The position numbers and the translations under genes were made by a program. A stretch of 64,000 nt of DNA from NCBI GenBank assembly GCA_017416465.1, contig JAFQCK010000047.1:23817-87816 (forward strand), written 5' to 3'. The stretch comes from Lachnospiraceae bacterium (GTDB lineage: Bacteria; Bacillota; Clostridia; Lachnospirales; Lachnospiraceae). The notes under the pieces were generated by a model. That model did no database searches, had not been told where the DNA came from, and was given only the letters and a program-made list of their open reading frames with translations. Shown piece after piece: positions 24,966 to 33,862 of the stretch. Every line of letters begins with the position of its first letter. Positions within the stretch are counted from its first letter, which is position 1.

Positions 24966-27900
24966 CTACCCCAGTAATTCCATCAACTCATCCTTGGTCA
25001 TACTTGTTAAGTTCCCGTTTTCACCACTTAATATTTCATCTGCCAAATTTTTCTTCATATCCTGCATTTTTACAATTTTTTCTTCAATACTATTCTTAAC
25101 AATAAGTTTATAAACTGTTACAACCTTTTTCTGACCAATTCTGTGTGCTCTATCGGTCGCCTGATTCTGAGCCGCCTGATTCCACCATGGGTCATAATGA
25201 ATAACCATATCTGCTCCTGTAAGATTTAATCCCGTTCCACCTGCTTTTAATGATATTAAGAATACCGGTATATTTCCTTCATTAAATTTCTTTACAAGAT
25301 TAATTCTTTCTTCTTTTTTTGTTGCTCCTGTTATTTTATAAAACTCTATACCTTCACTCATCAAATCCTTTTCTAACATTGACAACATTGATGTAAATTG
25401 TGAAAAGATAAGTATTCTGTGTTCTCCTTCTATTGCTCGTTTGACCAAATCAACGCACATACTTCTCTTTGCCGATTCTCCATCATAATTTTCATATAAA
25501 AGTGACGGATCACAACAGATTTCTCTAAGTTTTGTAAGCTCTGCCAATATCTGAAGTTTTTTCTGTAAAAATTCCTCATCACTTTGTCTCGATAATATTT
25601 CTCGCATATGTACAACCTGTGCATCATACAAGTGCTGTTGCTTCTCATCAAACACCGTATATTGAATCTCCTCTAATTTTTCAGGAAGTTCCTTTAATAC
25701 ATCATATTTTAAACGACGTATAATAAATGGAGATACCATGCGTTTAAGGCGAAGCATTGCATCTTCATCCTTAACCTTCATTATAGGTGTTTCCAATTCC
25801 TTACGAAAGGTTTCATAGCCATATAAAAAACCAGGCATCAAATAGTCAAAAATGCTCCATAATTCACTTAAACGATTTTCTATAGGTGTTCCTGTTAGTG
25901 CATATTTTGTTACGCTTTGAATACATTTAACTGTTTTTGCAGCTACAGTTGTATGATTCTTAATATACTGTGCCTCATCAATAATCTGATATAGAAATTT
26001 CTTATCTTCATATTCTGCAATATCTCTTTTTAATAAATCGTAAGAAGTGATAAGAACATCATAATCCTCATAATGTTCAATAATATTCTTCCTTTCAACC
26101 TGTCCACCGCTTATTACTTCCGTTTTTAATACCGGTGCAAATCGTAAAAATTCTTCTCGCCAATTATATATAAGTGATGCAGGTGCAATAATCAAAGATG
26201 TTCCTTCCTTTTTCTCTTCCTTACTATGTAACAATACTGTTATAACCTGTAAAGTTTTACCCAGACCCATATCATCTGCCAAAATACCACCAAAACCATA
26301 ATTATCTAATGTTTTAAGCCATTTAAATCCTGTTAACTGATATGGTCTTAAAATTTTATTTAATGATGTAGGTGCTTCAAAATCAGAATCCTCCATAGTT
26401 TTAAATTCTTTAATGAGATTTTTAAAATGTTTGTCTCTTTCTACATATAAATTTTCTTTTTTCTCAAGAATTTTATCAAGGTATAAAGCACGATATCCCG
26501 GTAATTTGATTTTTCCTTTTAATATCTCCTTATCAGTGATATGCAAATTATCAATAACGTTCGATAATATTTCTAAATTCTCATCATCTGTATTTACAAA
26601 ATTACCATTTGTAAGTCTATGATATTTCTTCTTTCTTCTATAGCTTGCAAGTAAGTCTAACAATTCCTTTTGTGACAAATCATCAGATGAAATGTCAAGC
26701 TCCATAATACCACTTTCTAAAGATACTCCTACTGTCACCTTAGTATACTTTCTGATATTTATTCTCTTAACATTATCTGTACATAAAACCTCTCCATATG
26801 TCATCAACTCATCAATACCGTTTTCAAGCATTTCACAAACGTTATCGTCACCTTCACAAACAAATACATTCCTTTTATCATCTTCACTCGGACAATACTG
26901 TAACACTTTATCCAGTACTATTCTTTCCGAATAGACATCTCTTTTAGAATCTAAACTATAATCGTAAGACCCAATATCCATCAAAGAAAATTCTTCTTCT
27001 CCATATACTGCTTTTGCATTACATAAAAGTTCACCTTTTTCTGAATCCAAATAAAACCTAAAACCGGCTTTAGGCGGAAGATAGTTTTCTACAACCTCGC
27101 TTGCATTATCTATCACACAAATATTTTCACTAAGAATCGGTAATGTATGATAGTAAAAATCAACCAAAGATTTTCTTCCTATTCTAAATTCAAGCTCTCC
27201 ACCATATGACCTATTTAATAACGGCATAATAAACTTTGCATTTTCTTCTTCCATTCGATAAAGCCCCGAATCTTCTAACCAATAAAGATATTTTTCACCC
27301 TTTATTATTTCAGGTAATTCACAAAATACAGTAATTCCTTTAAATAATTCATTATCATACTCAGAATTTATTACAAGCTTTAAATCCGGATTCTTTTCTT
27401 CAAATACGAGTTCTCTTTCTTTTTTCCCATACTCTCTGTATGCAATCGTCTTTTTATTATTTTTAACTATATCAAAGAATTCATCAAGTCTGCTTCCGTA
27501 TAATAAAATTTTGTTTTTAACAGTATATTCTGCCGGGTAATAATCATTTCTTTCATATCTTAATTCTTCATCAGTAATAATTTTATTAATGAAATCAAAA
27601 TATGATTTCGATTCCTCACACACTTGATGTTTTCCAAAATCTATTTCTGCTTTAGAACCAAATTTTTGTTTCTCTCCACTTTCTACATTCCAGATAAATG
27701 TACTAAGTTCTTTTACTATATATAGCTTCTGTGTTCCTGTTTTAAAGGATACTTCAATACCATATTCTGTAGACTCCATACGTGCTTCTATTTTTAAGTC
27801 AAACTCTACTATATTCCCTTTCTTTTGCAAATCACCTTTATGTAGCATTTGATAATCTTCTATTAAATCAAAGGCTTTCATATCCGTTGTATCACCCGGA

Positions 27901-28616
27901 TTATATTTGTCAATGAATCCTTCTAATAAAAGTAAGGTTGCTATCTGATGTTTGCACAATTTCACATTATATCCATAATAAGAGTTATAAAAGAAATTCG
28001 TACACCCTATCACTCTACACGAAGTATCTATAATCTCATCTGTGCCAAGTCTCATTTCAATCAAATACGTCTTCTCTTTATCTTCATAATAGCCTTCAAC
28101 ATCCATAACAGGCATAGACTCTCCATAATGGTCACAAGTAAATCCTGTTCTTACAGATTGTAATCTAACACTGTTTTTCTTGACTAAATTCTGAGCTTCT
28201 TTAAACTCTTTTGACATTATTTTTACATTTTCAGTTATAGTGGCTAAATCAAAACATGTGTAGTTTTCTGCCCCCGGAACATTTCGACTGATAAATGGAG
28301 TTACCTGTAAATTAGGATTCTTGGCAGCCTTTTTTTGAAGTTCTTGCAATTCATATTCTCTTCCTTCTTTTTCTATCTTTACAAATACAGCTGCCATATG
28401 TTTACATTTATTTCCCTCGTATGCATACATGCAATCACATGACATTCCAAATTGCCCATTTGCCTTCTTCCAAATAGCTACATTATATGGTAAAGTTCCC
28501 ATTACTGTTGCAAAATAATCACAATCTACTTTTCTAAAATCTGTAACTTTTCCTTTTTTATAGTACGATTCACCTCTCTGTATTATAGCATCGGTAAAAT
28601 AATATCTCCAATTCAT
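24966..28616 (-). CDS. SNF2-family helicase with N-terminal SWIM zinc finger
   Basis: 1216 residues. A SWIM finger (CDC at 60-62, CKH at 71-73) lies near the N-terminus, followed by a long region without clear motifs. The SNF2 ATPase comprises LADDMGLGKTLQVI, Walker B IIDEAQYIKN, TGTPIENRLSELWSIFDYL, then the C-terminal helicase lobe with FSQFTSML, LISLKAGGTGLNLTGAD and DRAHRIGQKK. The family remodels protein-DNA complexes; a bacterial role is not well fixed, though several defence systems use SNF2 proteins. It lies 122 nt upstream of the Septu-like pair and could belong with it, but SWIM-SNF2 proteins are also common on their own. Confidence 0.9.
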   Translation of the reverse strand: MNWRYYFTDAIIQRGESYYKKGKVTDFRKVDCDYFATVMGTLPYNVAIWKKANGQFGMSCDCMYAYEGNKCKHMAAVFVKIEKEGREYELQELQKKAAKNPNLQVTPFISRNVPGAENYTCFDLATITENVKIMSKEFKEAQNLVKKNSVRLQSVRTGFTCDHYGESMPVMDVEGYYEDKEKTYLIEMRLGTDEIIDTSCRVIGCTNFFYNSYYGYNVKLCKHQIATLLLLEGFIDKYNPGDTTDMKAFDLIEDYQMLHKGDLQKKGNIVEFDLKIEARMESTEYGIEVSFKTGTQKLYIVKELSTFIWNVESGEKQKFGSKAEIDFGKHQVCEESKSYFDFINKIITDEELRYERNDYYPAEYTVKNKILLYGSRLDEFFDIVKNNKKTIAYREYGKKERELVFEEKNPDLKLVINSEYDNELFKGITVFCELPEIIKGEKYLYWLEDSGLYRMEEENAKFIMPLLNRSYGGELEFRIGRKSLVDFYYHTLPILSENICVIDNASEVVENYLPPKAGFRFYLDSEKGELLCNAKAVYGEEEFSLMDIGSYDYSLDSKRDVYSERIVLDKVLQYCPSEDDKRNVFVCEGDDNVCEMLENGIDELMTYGEVLCTDNVKRINIRKYTKVTVGVSLESGIMELDISSDDLSQKELLDLLASYRRKKKYHRLTNGNFVNTDDENLEILSNVIDNLHITDKEILKGKIKLPGYRALYLDKILEKKENLYVERDKHFKNLIKEFKTMEDSDFEAPTSLNKILRPYQLTGFKWLKTLDNYGFGGILADDMGLGKTLQVITVLLHSKEEKKEGTSLIIAPASLIYNWREEFLRFAPVLKTEVISGGQVERKNIIEHYEDYDVLITSYDLLKRDIAEYEDKKFLYQIIDEAQYIKNHTTVAAKTVKCIQSVTKYALTGTPIENRLSELWSIFDYLMPGFLYGYETFRKELETPIMKVKDEDAMLRLKRMVSPFIIRRLKYDVLKELPEKLEEIQYTVFDEKQQHLYDAQVVHMREILSRQSDEEFLQKKLQILAELTKLREICCDPSLLYENYDGESAKRSMCVDLVKRAIEGEHRILIFSQFTSMLSMLEKDLMSEGIEFYKITGATKKEERINLVKKFNEGNIPVFLISLKAGGTGLNLTGADMVIHYDPWWNQAAQNQATDRAHRIGQKKVVTVYKLIVKNSIEEKIVKMQDMKKNLADEILSGENGNLTSMTKDELMELLG

Positions 28617-28695
28617 CTGTTAATTTCTCCGTCCTTCTTATCATTGTATTTTATCAAGCAAATTTTCTTTCCAAAATCAATAATTTTTCCTATAT

Positions 28696-28890
28696 TCAAG
28701 TATACAAAGTATTCATTTCCTTCGCAATAGCAAGTCCTAATCCTGTTGATGTCTGACTACGGGATTTATCTACTTTATAAAATCTGTCAAACACCTTATC
28801 TGCATTTATCTCTTCTATATTTTCAGCATCATTTTTCACTATAATTTCAACAATTTTTTTATTATCTGAATTTTCCACGATGTGCTTATA
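28696..28890 (-). pseudogene. Remnant of a sensor histidine kinase C-terminus
   Basis: About 60 codons encode the end of a HATPase domain: IVEIIVKNDAENIEE, the F box VFDRFYKVDKSRS and the G2 box TGLGLAIAKE, then a premature NTLYT and stop. No H box, N box or start is present. It begins directly after the DUF4143 gene, so most of the kinase gene was removed, probably when the accessory genes arrived. Confidence 0.82.
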
Positions 28891-28891
28891 A

Positions 28892-30169
28892 TTATTCCCT
28901 AAGTGCAGTAATCGGAACAACATAAACACCATCTTCTCTTTGATATGCCGCACTTGACATACCACAAATGACACAAAGCACTTTTGGAGCTTTCCCATTT
29001 TCGTCTTTTTCTATATCTTTTTTTATTGATAAAAGATTTTCAGCGGCTACATCTATTTGATTTGCCCCTAGTTTAATTTCAAACGCACACCATTCACCAT
29101 CCGGCAACTCAATAACCGCATCTATCTCTTTATTTTGATAATCCTGATAATGATACAATGTTGCTCCAAATGAATCTGCATAAATTCTTAAATCCCTCTC
29201 ACACAAAGCTTCAAACAAAAAGCCTAATGTTTCTAAATCTCCTAACAACATATCCGGTGTAGCCTTTAATAATGCACATGCCAGCGATGGATCTGAAAAA
29301 TGTCGTTTCTCAGCTTGTTTCACTCGCACTGATGAACGAATTTTTGTAGAAAATGGTTGCTGATTATCTGTAATAAATAATCTGTCAAAAATATCCAGAT
29401 ATGAAGCAATTGTATCAACGTCTATATCTTCATCATCTATTGATTTAACATCATTCTTCAAAGATTTATTTGTAACTGTTGTACTTTCATTTCTTGCAAG
29501 TGGGCGAAGCAACAGTTTCATCTTTTTAGTATCCCTTTTTATTCCATCAATTCTATATACATCATCATCAATTACCGCATTTAAATACTCCATCGGTAAA
29601 AGTGCTGCTTTTTCAAGTTCCATATCAATATTAGCCGGCCATCCCCCTCTAATGATATATGAAATGATTTTTTTTAGTTCTACTTCTCCTGTCATAGCCT
29701 GTTTAAAATTATTATAACATAAGTCTTTCAACGAAATTTTTCCACTTGAATCACCCGATTCATATAATGACATAGGTCGCATTCTTATTTTTGCAATTCT
29801 TCCGGCTCCACTATGCAATATCCCTTTATGATTTTGCGTAGCAGAACCTGTCATAATATACTTTCCTTTTTTATTATCTTTATCAACCTCAAATCTAATT
29901 GCGTCCCATAACTGCGGAACTTCTTGCCACTCATCTATCAAACGAGGTTGTGTACCTTCTAATATAAGTAAAGGACTCAATTCAGCTAATCTTCTGTTTT
30001 GAAAATTTCCTTCAGGACTTCCAATATATATTTCACTATTACTGTGAAAAGAAGATGTCCAAGTTTTTCCACACCATTTCGGACCTTCAATACAAATTGC
30101 TCCAAAAGCTGATAAATAATCTTTAATTTTGCTGTCTACAATACGAAAACGATATTCTGATTTATCCAT
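28892..30169 (-). CDS. AAA ATPase with DUF4143 domain
   Basis: 425 residues from ATG 30169, with AAAGGA 8 nt upstream (ATG 30178 is too close to it). The N-terminal AAA domain has Walker A EGPKWCGKTW near 29-38, Walker B PRLIDEWQEVP and a sensor-1-like YIMTGSATQ. The C-terminal DUF4143 part contains a PD-(D/E)XK-like core, EIDAVIELPDGEWCAFEIKLG. These ATPases are abundant in gut Firmicutes and of unknown function; toxin-antitoxin-like and defence roles have been suggested. Its promoter is overlapped by a 7-unit 23-bp repeat array. Confidence 0.88.
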   Translation of the reverse strand: MDKSEYRFRIVDSKIKDYLSAFGAICIEGPKWCGKTWTSSFHSNSEIYIGSPEGNFQNRRLAELSPLLILEGTQPRLIDEWQEVPQLWDAIRFEVDKDNKKGKYIMTGSATQNHKGILHSGAGRIAKIRMRPMSLYESGDSSGKISLKDLCYNNFKQAMTGEVELKKIISYIIRGGWPANIDMELEKAALLPMEYLNAVIDDDVYRIDGIKRDTKKMKLLLRPLARNESTTVTNKSLKNDVKSIDDEDIDVDTIASYLDIFDRLFITDNQQPFSTKIRSSVRVKQAEKRHFSDPSLACALLKATPDMLLGDLETLGFLFEALCERDLRIYADSFGATLYHYQDYQNKEIDAVIELPDGEWCAFEIKLGANQIDVAAENLLSIKKDIEKDENGKAPKVLCVICGMSSAAYQREDGVYVVPITALRE

Positions 30170-30194
30170 TCCAACCATCCTTTCAATTAGTTAT

Positions 30195-30223
30195 ATAATA
30201 ACTCATTCCGTATGATTTTACAA
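30195..30223 (-). promoter_or_regulatory. Probable sigma-A promoter of the DUF4143 ATPase
   Basis: On the minus strand TTGTAA (30218-30223), 17 bp, TATTAT (30195-30200). The first unit of the 23-bp array lies inside the spacer, so a protein bound to the array would occlude this promoter. Confidence 0.5.
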
Positions 30224-30365
30224 TCATATTCCGTATGATTTTAATTTTCTATTCCGTATGATTTTGATTTTCCATTCCGTATAATTTAATTATTCCAGTC
30301 CGTATAATTCAAGTCTTTTATTCCGTGTGAATTTATTTTCTTATTCCGTATTATTTATATTATAA
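30205..30365. repeat. Seven-unit 23-bp tandem repeat array
   Basis: Units start at 30205, 30228, 30251, 30274, 30297, 30320 and 30343, an exact 23-bp period. Each has a conserved 15-bp part (consensus ATTCCGTATGATTTT) and a variable 8-bp part. Units 1-3, nearest the gene, are identical in the core; units 4-7 carry one to four changes. The period is about 2.2 helical turns. It is too short-spaced and has no unique spacers of CRISPR size. It resembles an operator or iteron array. Confidence 0.93.
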
Positions 30366-30439
30366 TTCATTTTATATTGGATTATTCAGATATTAATCAC
30401 CCAATAATCGTCCACACATATATCTATTAACATTTTTTT

Positions 30440-30503
30440 CCACAAAAATCCCCCTTGGAAACTGTAGTTCAAACTCACTTGAACATACCATTTCCAAGGG
30501 GGG
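30440..30503 (-). terminator. Terminator at the end of the fab operon
   Basis: CCCCCTTGGAAA (30450-30461) pairs with TTTCCAAGGGGG (30491-30502), with an inner GTTCAA/TTGAAC stem. On the minus strand the stem is followed by ATTTTTG. It lies about 45 nt after the fabT stop. Confidence 0.8.
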
Positions 30504-30548
30504 TATCGTATATTTTTATTATTCATCAAATAATGCGAATCAACTATT

Positions 30549-31004
30549 CTAAACCTTTATCTCTGATATTTCATCAAGTTCTGTCATAAGCTCTTTAGCT
30601 GTAATGCTTAAAACATCTTCAAACACCTTAAGTTGCTCATCATCAAATCTATCTTTCATTCTGTTAACAACATTAGTTACATATGATGAACTTATATTAT
30701 AATAATTTAAATACTTTTCAGTAACTTCTAAGTGATATTCTCTCTTATCACTTTCTGACTGTACCTTTCTCAAATAACCTTTTTTGATGAGTGAATTAAC
30801 CTTATATGCAGCATTAGGTGATGAAATCTGTATAAACTGTGCAAACTCACTCACTGTTGGATTATTCATTGCATATATTATCTCTATACAAAATGTCTCT
30901 ACTGTAGTAAGAGATGTTTCTCTATTCTGAATTTTTTCAAATAACGATTTATAAAAATGAAGTTTAAACTTCATATATACCTCACTAAAAGACTTTTCTA
31001 ACAT
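30549..31004 (-). CDS. fabT: MarR-family regulator, probable FabT
   Basis: 151 residues from ATG 31004 with GGTAGGG upstream (TTG 31010 is the alternative). A winged helix is visible: ETFCIEIIYAMNNPTVSEFAQFIQISSPNAAYKVNSLIKKGYL, then the wing with SDKREYHLEVTEKY. In several Firmicutes a MarR protein in the fab locus, FabT, represses the operon when bound by acyl-ACP. Here the gene is last, not first, in the operon. No FabT-type palindrome was recognised upstream of acpP, so the target is inferred from position only. Confidence 0.75.
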   Translation of the reverse strand: MLEKSFSEVYMKFKLHFYKSLFEKIQNRETSLTTVETFCIEIIYAMNNPTVSEFAQFIQISSPNAAYKVNSLIKKGYLRKVQSESDKREYHLEVTEKYLNYYNISSSYVTNVVNRMKDRFDDEQLKVFEDVLSITAKELMTELDEISEIKV

Positions 31005-31101
31005 TTTCAATCCCTACCATTTCATTTCTTTAATATTTATTAATATTATTCTTTCTAGTATAACAACAGTTAATCAAAAATGTCAACCACTCAATATTTT
31101 T

Positions 31102-31527
31102 TTATGATATAGCAAAAGATATTTCTGCACTGACTGCAACTTCACCATTTACAGTTGCCACTGCATTACCAATTCCAACAGGACCTTTTCTGCTTATAAT
31201 CTCACATGATAATTCAAGTACATCACCAGGTACAACCTGTTTACGAAATCTTGCTTTCTTAATTCCTCCAAAGAATGCAATCTTTCCTTTATTCTCTTCT
31301 TCTACTAAAATGGCAACTGCCCCTGTCTGAGCAAGAGCTTCAATAATAAGCACGCCCGGCATAACATGCTTTTTCGGAAAATGTCCCAAAAACTGCATCT
31401 CATTAGCACTCACACACTTAATACCTTTAGCCCACTTACCAGCTTCAAAATCCACAATCTTATCCACCATCAAAAATGGATACCTGTGTGGTAAAATTTC
31501 CTGTATCTGATTAGAATTCAATTCCAT
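31102..31527 (-). CDS. fabZ: 3-hydroxyacyl-ACP dehydratase FabZ
   Basis: 141 residues, normal FabZ size. The hot-dog motif LPHRYPFLMVDK and active-site segment GHFPKKHVMPGVLIIEALAQ carry the catalytic His49 and Glu63. It removes water from 3-hydroxyacyl-ACP to give trans-2-enoyl-ACP, the substrate of FabK. Separated from fabF by the long inverted repeat IR-C. Confidence 0.95.
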   Translation of the reverse strand: MELNSNQIQEILPHRYPFLMVDKIVDFEAGKWAKGIKCVSANEMQFLGHFPKKHVMPGVLIIEALAQTGAVAILVEEENKGKIAFFGGIKKARFRKQVVPGDVLELSCEIISRKGPVGIGNAVATVNGEVAVSAEISFAIS

Positions 31528-31589
31528 AACTTTTATCCTACTTTCCTAACATTTTTATATTTACTACTTTTCGTTTCTATTGCCTCATG

Positions 31590-31786
31590 AAATATTTTGA
31601 TTATGTATTATATACAGAAATCAGACAAATTAACAACTCAACCTACAGGTGCTTATGCTCCCGTCACTACTTAGGCGCTGTATTTTAGCGCCTTATGTAG
31701 TGCTACGAGGAGCATGCAGTGCAAACGTGCCTGTGTTGAGTTGTTAATTTTGTTTGATTTTTATTATCTATTAATCAAAATATTTT
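31590..31786. repeat. Long inverted repeat IR-C (fabF/fabZ gap)
   Basis: Perfect 16-bp arms AAATTAACAACTCAAC (31627-31642) and their complement (31735-31750) lie within longer imperfect arms. The outer left arm contains AAATATTTTGATTA (31590-31603), the inverted copy of the last fabF codons KYFD-stop. The centre is CACTAC (31665-31670), AGGCGCT (31673-31679), loop, AGCGCCT (31687-31693), GTAGTG (31697-31702). IR-E has the same design with compensating changes. Confidence 0.88.
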
Positions 31787-33003
31787 TTGAAAATCACACT
31801 TGCATTATGTCCACCAAATCCAAGTGAATTTGACATTGCATACTTAATCTCTTTTTCTCTTCCAACATTTGCAACTATATCCAAATCACAGTTTTCATCT
31901 GCTTCTTTATAATTAATTGTTGCAGGAACAAATCCATCTTTAACAGCCATCGCTGTAATAATACCTTCAACTGCTCCACTTGCACCTAACAAATGTCCTG
32001 TCATTGATTTTGTAGAACTCATCATAAGATTACCTGCATTCTCACCAAAAGCCTTCTTAACTGCCATTGTCTCACACTTATCATTCATAGGTGTAGAAGT
32101 TCCATGAGCATTGATATACTCAACTTCCTTAGCTGTAATGCCTGCATCTTTCATAGCTTTTTGCATACATTTAGCTGCTCCGCTTCCATCTTCTGATGGT
32201 GCTGTGATATGATAAGCGTCACAGTTTGCACCATAACCTACTACTTCTGCATAAATTTTAGCATTTCTGTTAAGAGCATGTTCTAACTCTTCCAATACAA
32301 GAATTCCTGCACCTTCGCCCATTACAAATCCACTTCTTTCTTTGTCAAACGGAATTGATGCACGATTTGGGTCCTCAACTTGAGCTAATGCTTTGAGTGA
32401 AGTAAATCCACCGATACCAAATTCTGTTATACAGCTTTCACTACCACCACATAACATTACATCTGAATATCCGTCTCTGATATGTCTGAATGCATCACCA
32501 ATCGCATTTGTACCACCTGCACACGCTGTTACCACCGAGCTGCACATTCCATGTATTCCATGTTCAATAGCAATTCTTCCTGCTGCCATATTAACAATAG
32601 CTGAAGGTATAAAGTAAGGCGAAATTCTGTCAAATCCTTTATGTTCACCTCTTGTATGCTCTTCCTCAATAGTTCCAAGACCGCCAATACCACTTGCAAC
32701 AATTACTCCACAGTCTTCTGATTCATTAGAAAAATCTATCTTAGAATCTTTTACTGCTTCATCAGCTGCAATAAGAGCAAGTGCTACGAATCTATCCATT
32801 TTTCTTAATTCTTTTTTATCAATATGCTCTTCAAGATTAAGATTTTTAACTTCGCCTGCTACCTTAACCTTTCTATCTGTTGTATCATAATGTGTTATGT
32901 AATCAATACCACATTTTCCTTCTTTTACACTTCTCCATGTCTCTTCTACGTTATTTCCAATAGGAGTTACTGCTCCCATTCCTGTAATTACAACTCTTCT
33001 CAT
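31771..33003 (-). CDS. fabF: 3-oxoacyl-ACP synthase II FabF
   Basis: 410 residues from ATG 33003 (GGAG 6 nt upstream; the frame is open to 33084). MRRVVITGMGAVTPIGNN is the usual start. The Cys-His-His triad is visible: Cys161 in VVTACAGGTNAIG, His in INAHGTSTPMND and His in SSTKSMTGHLLGASG. It elongates acyl-ACP with malonyl-ACP. Its last codons are part of inverted repeat IR-C. Confidence 0.96.
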   Translation of the reverse strand: MRRVVITGMGAVTPIGNNVEETWRSVKEGKCGIDYITHYDTTDRKVKVAGEVKNLNLEEHIDKKELRKMDRFVALALIAADEAVKDSKIDFSNESEDCGVIVASGIGGLGTIEEEHTRGEHKGFDRISPYFIPSAIVNMAAGRIAIEHGIHGMCSSVVTACAGGTNAIGDAFRHIRDGYSDVMLCGGSESCITEFGIGGFTSLKALAQVEDPNRASIPFDKERSGFVMGEGAGILVLEELEHALNRNAKIYAEVVGYGANCDAYHITAPSEDGSGAAKCMQKAMKDAGITAKEVEYINAHGTSTPMNDKCETMAVKKAFGENAGNLMMSSTKSMTGHLLGASGAVEGIITAMAVKDGFVPATINYKEADENCDLDIVANVGREKEIKYAMSNSLGFGGHNASVIFKKYFD

Positions 33004-33115
33004 ACTAATCTCCATTTCTATCAAAACAAATTTATTTCCGAAGACAATACAATTAACAATATTTGTACTCCGTTTCAAATTCACATACGAATTCTCAACA
33101 CTTAATCGTTATTTT

Positions 33116-33859
33116 TTATATCATACCACCATCAACACATATAACCTGGCCTGTTACATAAGCTGATTCCTTCATAGCAAAAAATGCCACTGTGTTCGCT
33201 ACTTCCTCAGGTTTTCCAGTCCTTTTTGCAGGTATTTGATTAAGCATTGCTTCCTTAACTTTTTCATTTAAAACATCTGTCATATCAGTTTCTATCATTC
33301 CCGGTGCCACTGCATTTACAGTAATATTTCTTGATGCAAGCTCTTTGGCTGCCGACTTTGTAAGTCCGATAATTCCTGCTTTCGAAGCACTGTAATTTGC
33401 CTGTCCTGCATTACCGCTTACCCCAACAACACTGCTTATATTAATAATTCTTCCATACCTCTGTTTCATCATCATCTTTGTTACAAGCTTCATACAGTTA
33501 AATGCACCTTTTAAATTAACACTTATAACATCATCAAAATCCTGCTCACTCATAGCCATAATGAGTTTATCTTTTGTTATACCTGCATTATTTACTAATA
33601 TATCAACTTTTCCAAATTCTTTTACAGCTTCATCAATCATTACCTGGCACTCATCTAATTTAGCCACATTAGCCTTCACCGCAATTGCTTTTACTCCTGC
33701 CTCTTCGCAAATCTTAACAGTTTCATCTGCTAACGCCTGATTTCCGGAATAATTTACAACAACATCCGCACCTCTTTTTGCAAGTTCTAGCGCAATAGCT
33801 CTACCAATTCCACGACTTGCACCGGTAACCACTGCAACCTGTCCACTTAATCCTTCCAT
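33116..33859 (-). CDS. fabG: 3-oxoacyl-ACP reductase FabG
   Basis: 247-residue short-chain dehydrogenase. The NADPH loop TGASRGIG is at 12-19, NNAG at 90-93, catalytic Ser near 142, Tyr156 and Lys160 in YSASK, and DMTDVL follows PGMIETDM. It reduces 3-oxoacyl-ACP to 3-hydroxyacyl-ACP. Start is 3 nt after the fabD stop. Confidence 0.96.
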   Translation of the reverse strand: MEGLSGQVAVVTGASRGIGRAIALELAKRGADVVVNYSGNQALADETVKICEEAGVKAIAVKANVAKLDECQVMIDEAVKEFGKVDILVNNAGITKDKLIMAMSEQDFDDVISVNLKGAFNCMKLVTKMMMKQRYGRIINISSVVGVSGNAGQANYSASKAGIIGLTKSAAKELASRNITVNAVAPGMIETDMTDVLNEKVKEAMLNQIPAKRTGKPEEVANTVAFFAMKESAYVTGQVICVDGGMI

Positions 33860-33862
33860 ATC

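Noticed and set aside
28892-28998. Extension of the kinase remnant into the DUF4143 gene
   Set aside because: The in-frame extension is antisense-free but out of frame with a conserved gene; only codons after 28890 match a kinase.
30205-30365. Array considered as CRISPR
   Set aside because: The unit is 23 bp in total with only 8 variable bases, no spacers of 30 bp and no cas genes nearby.
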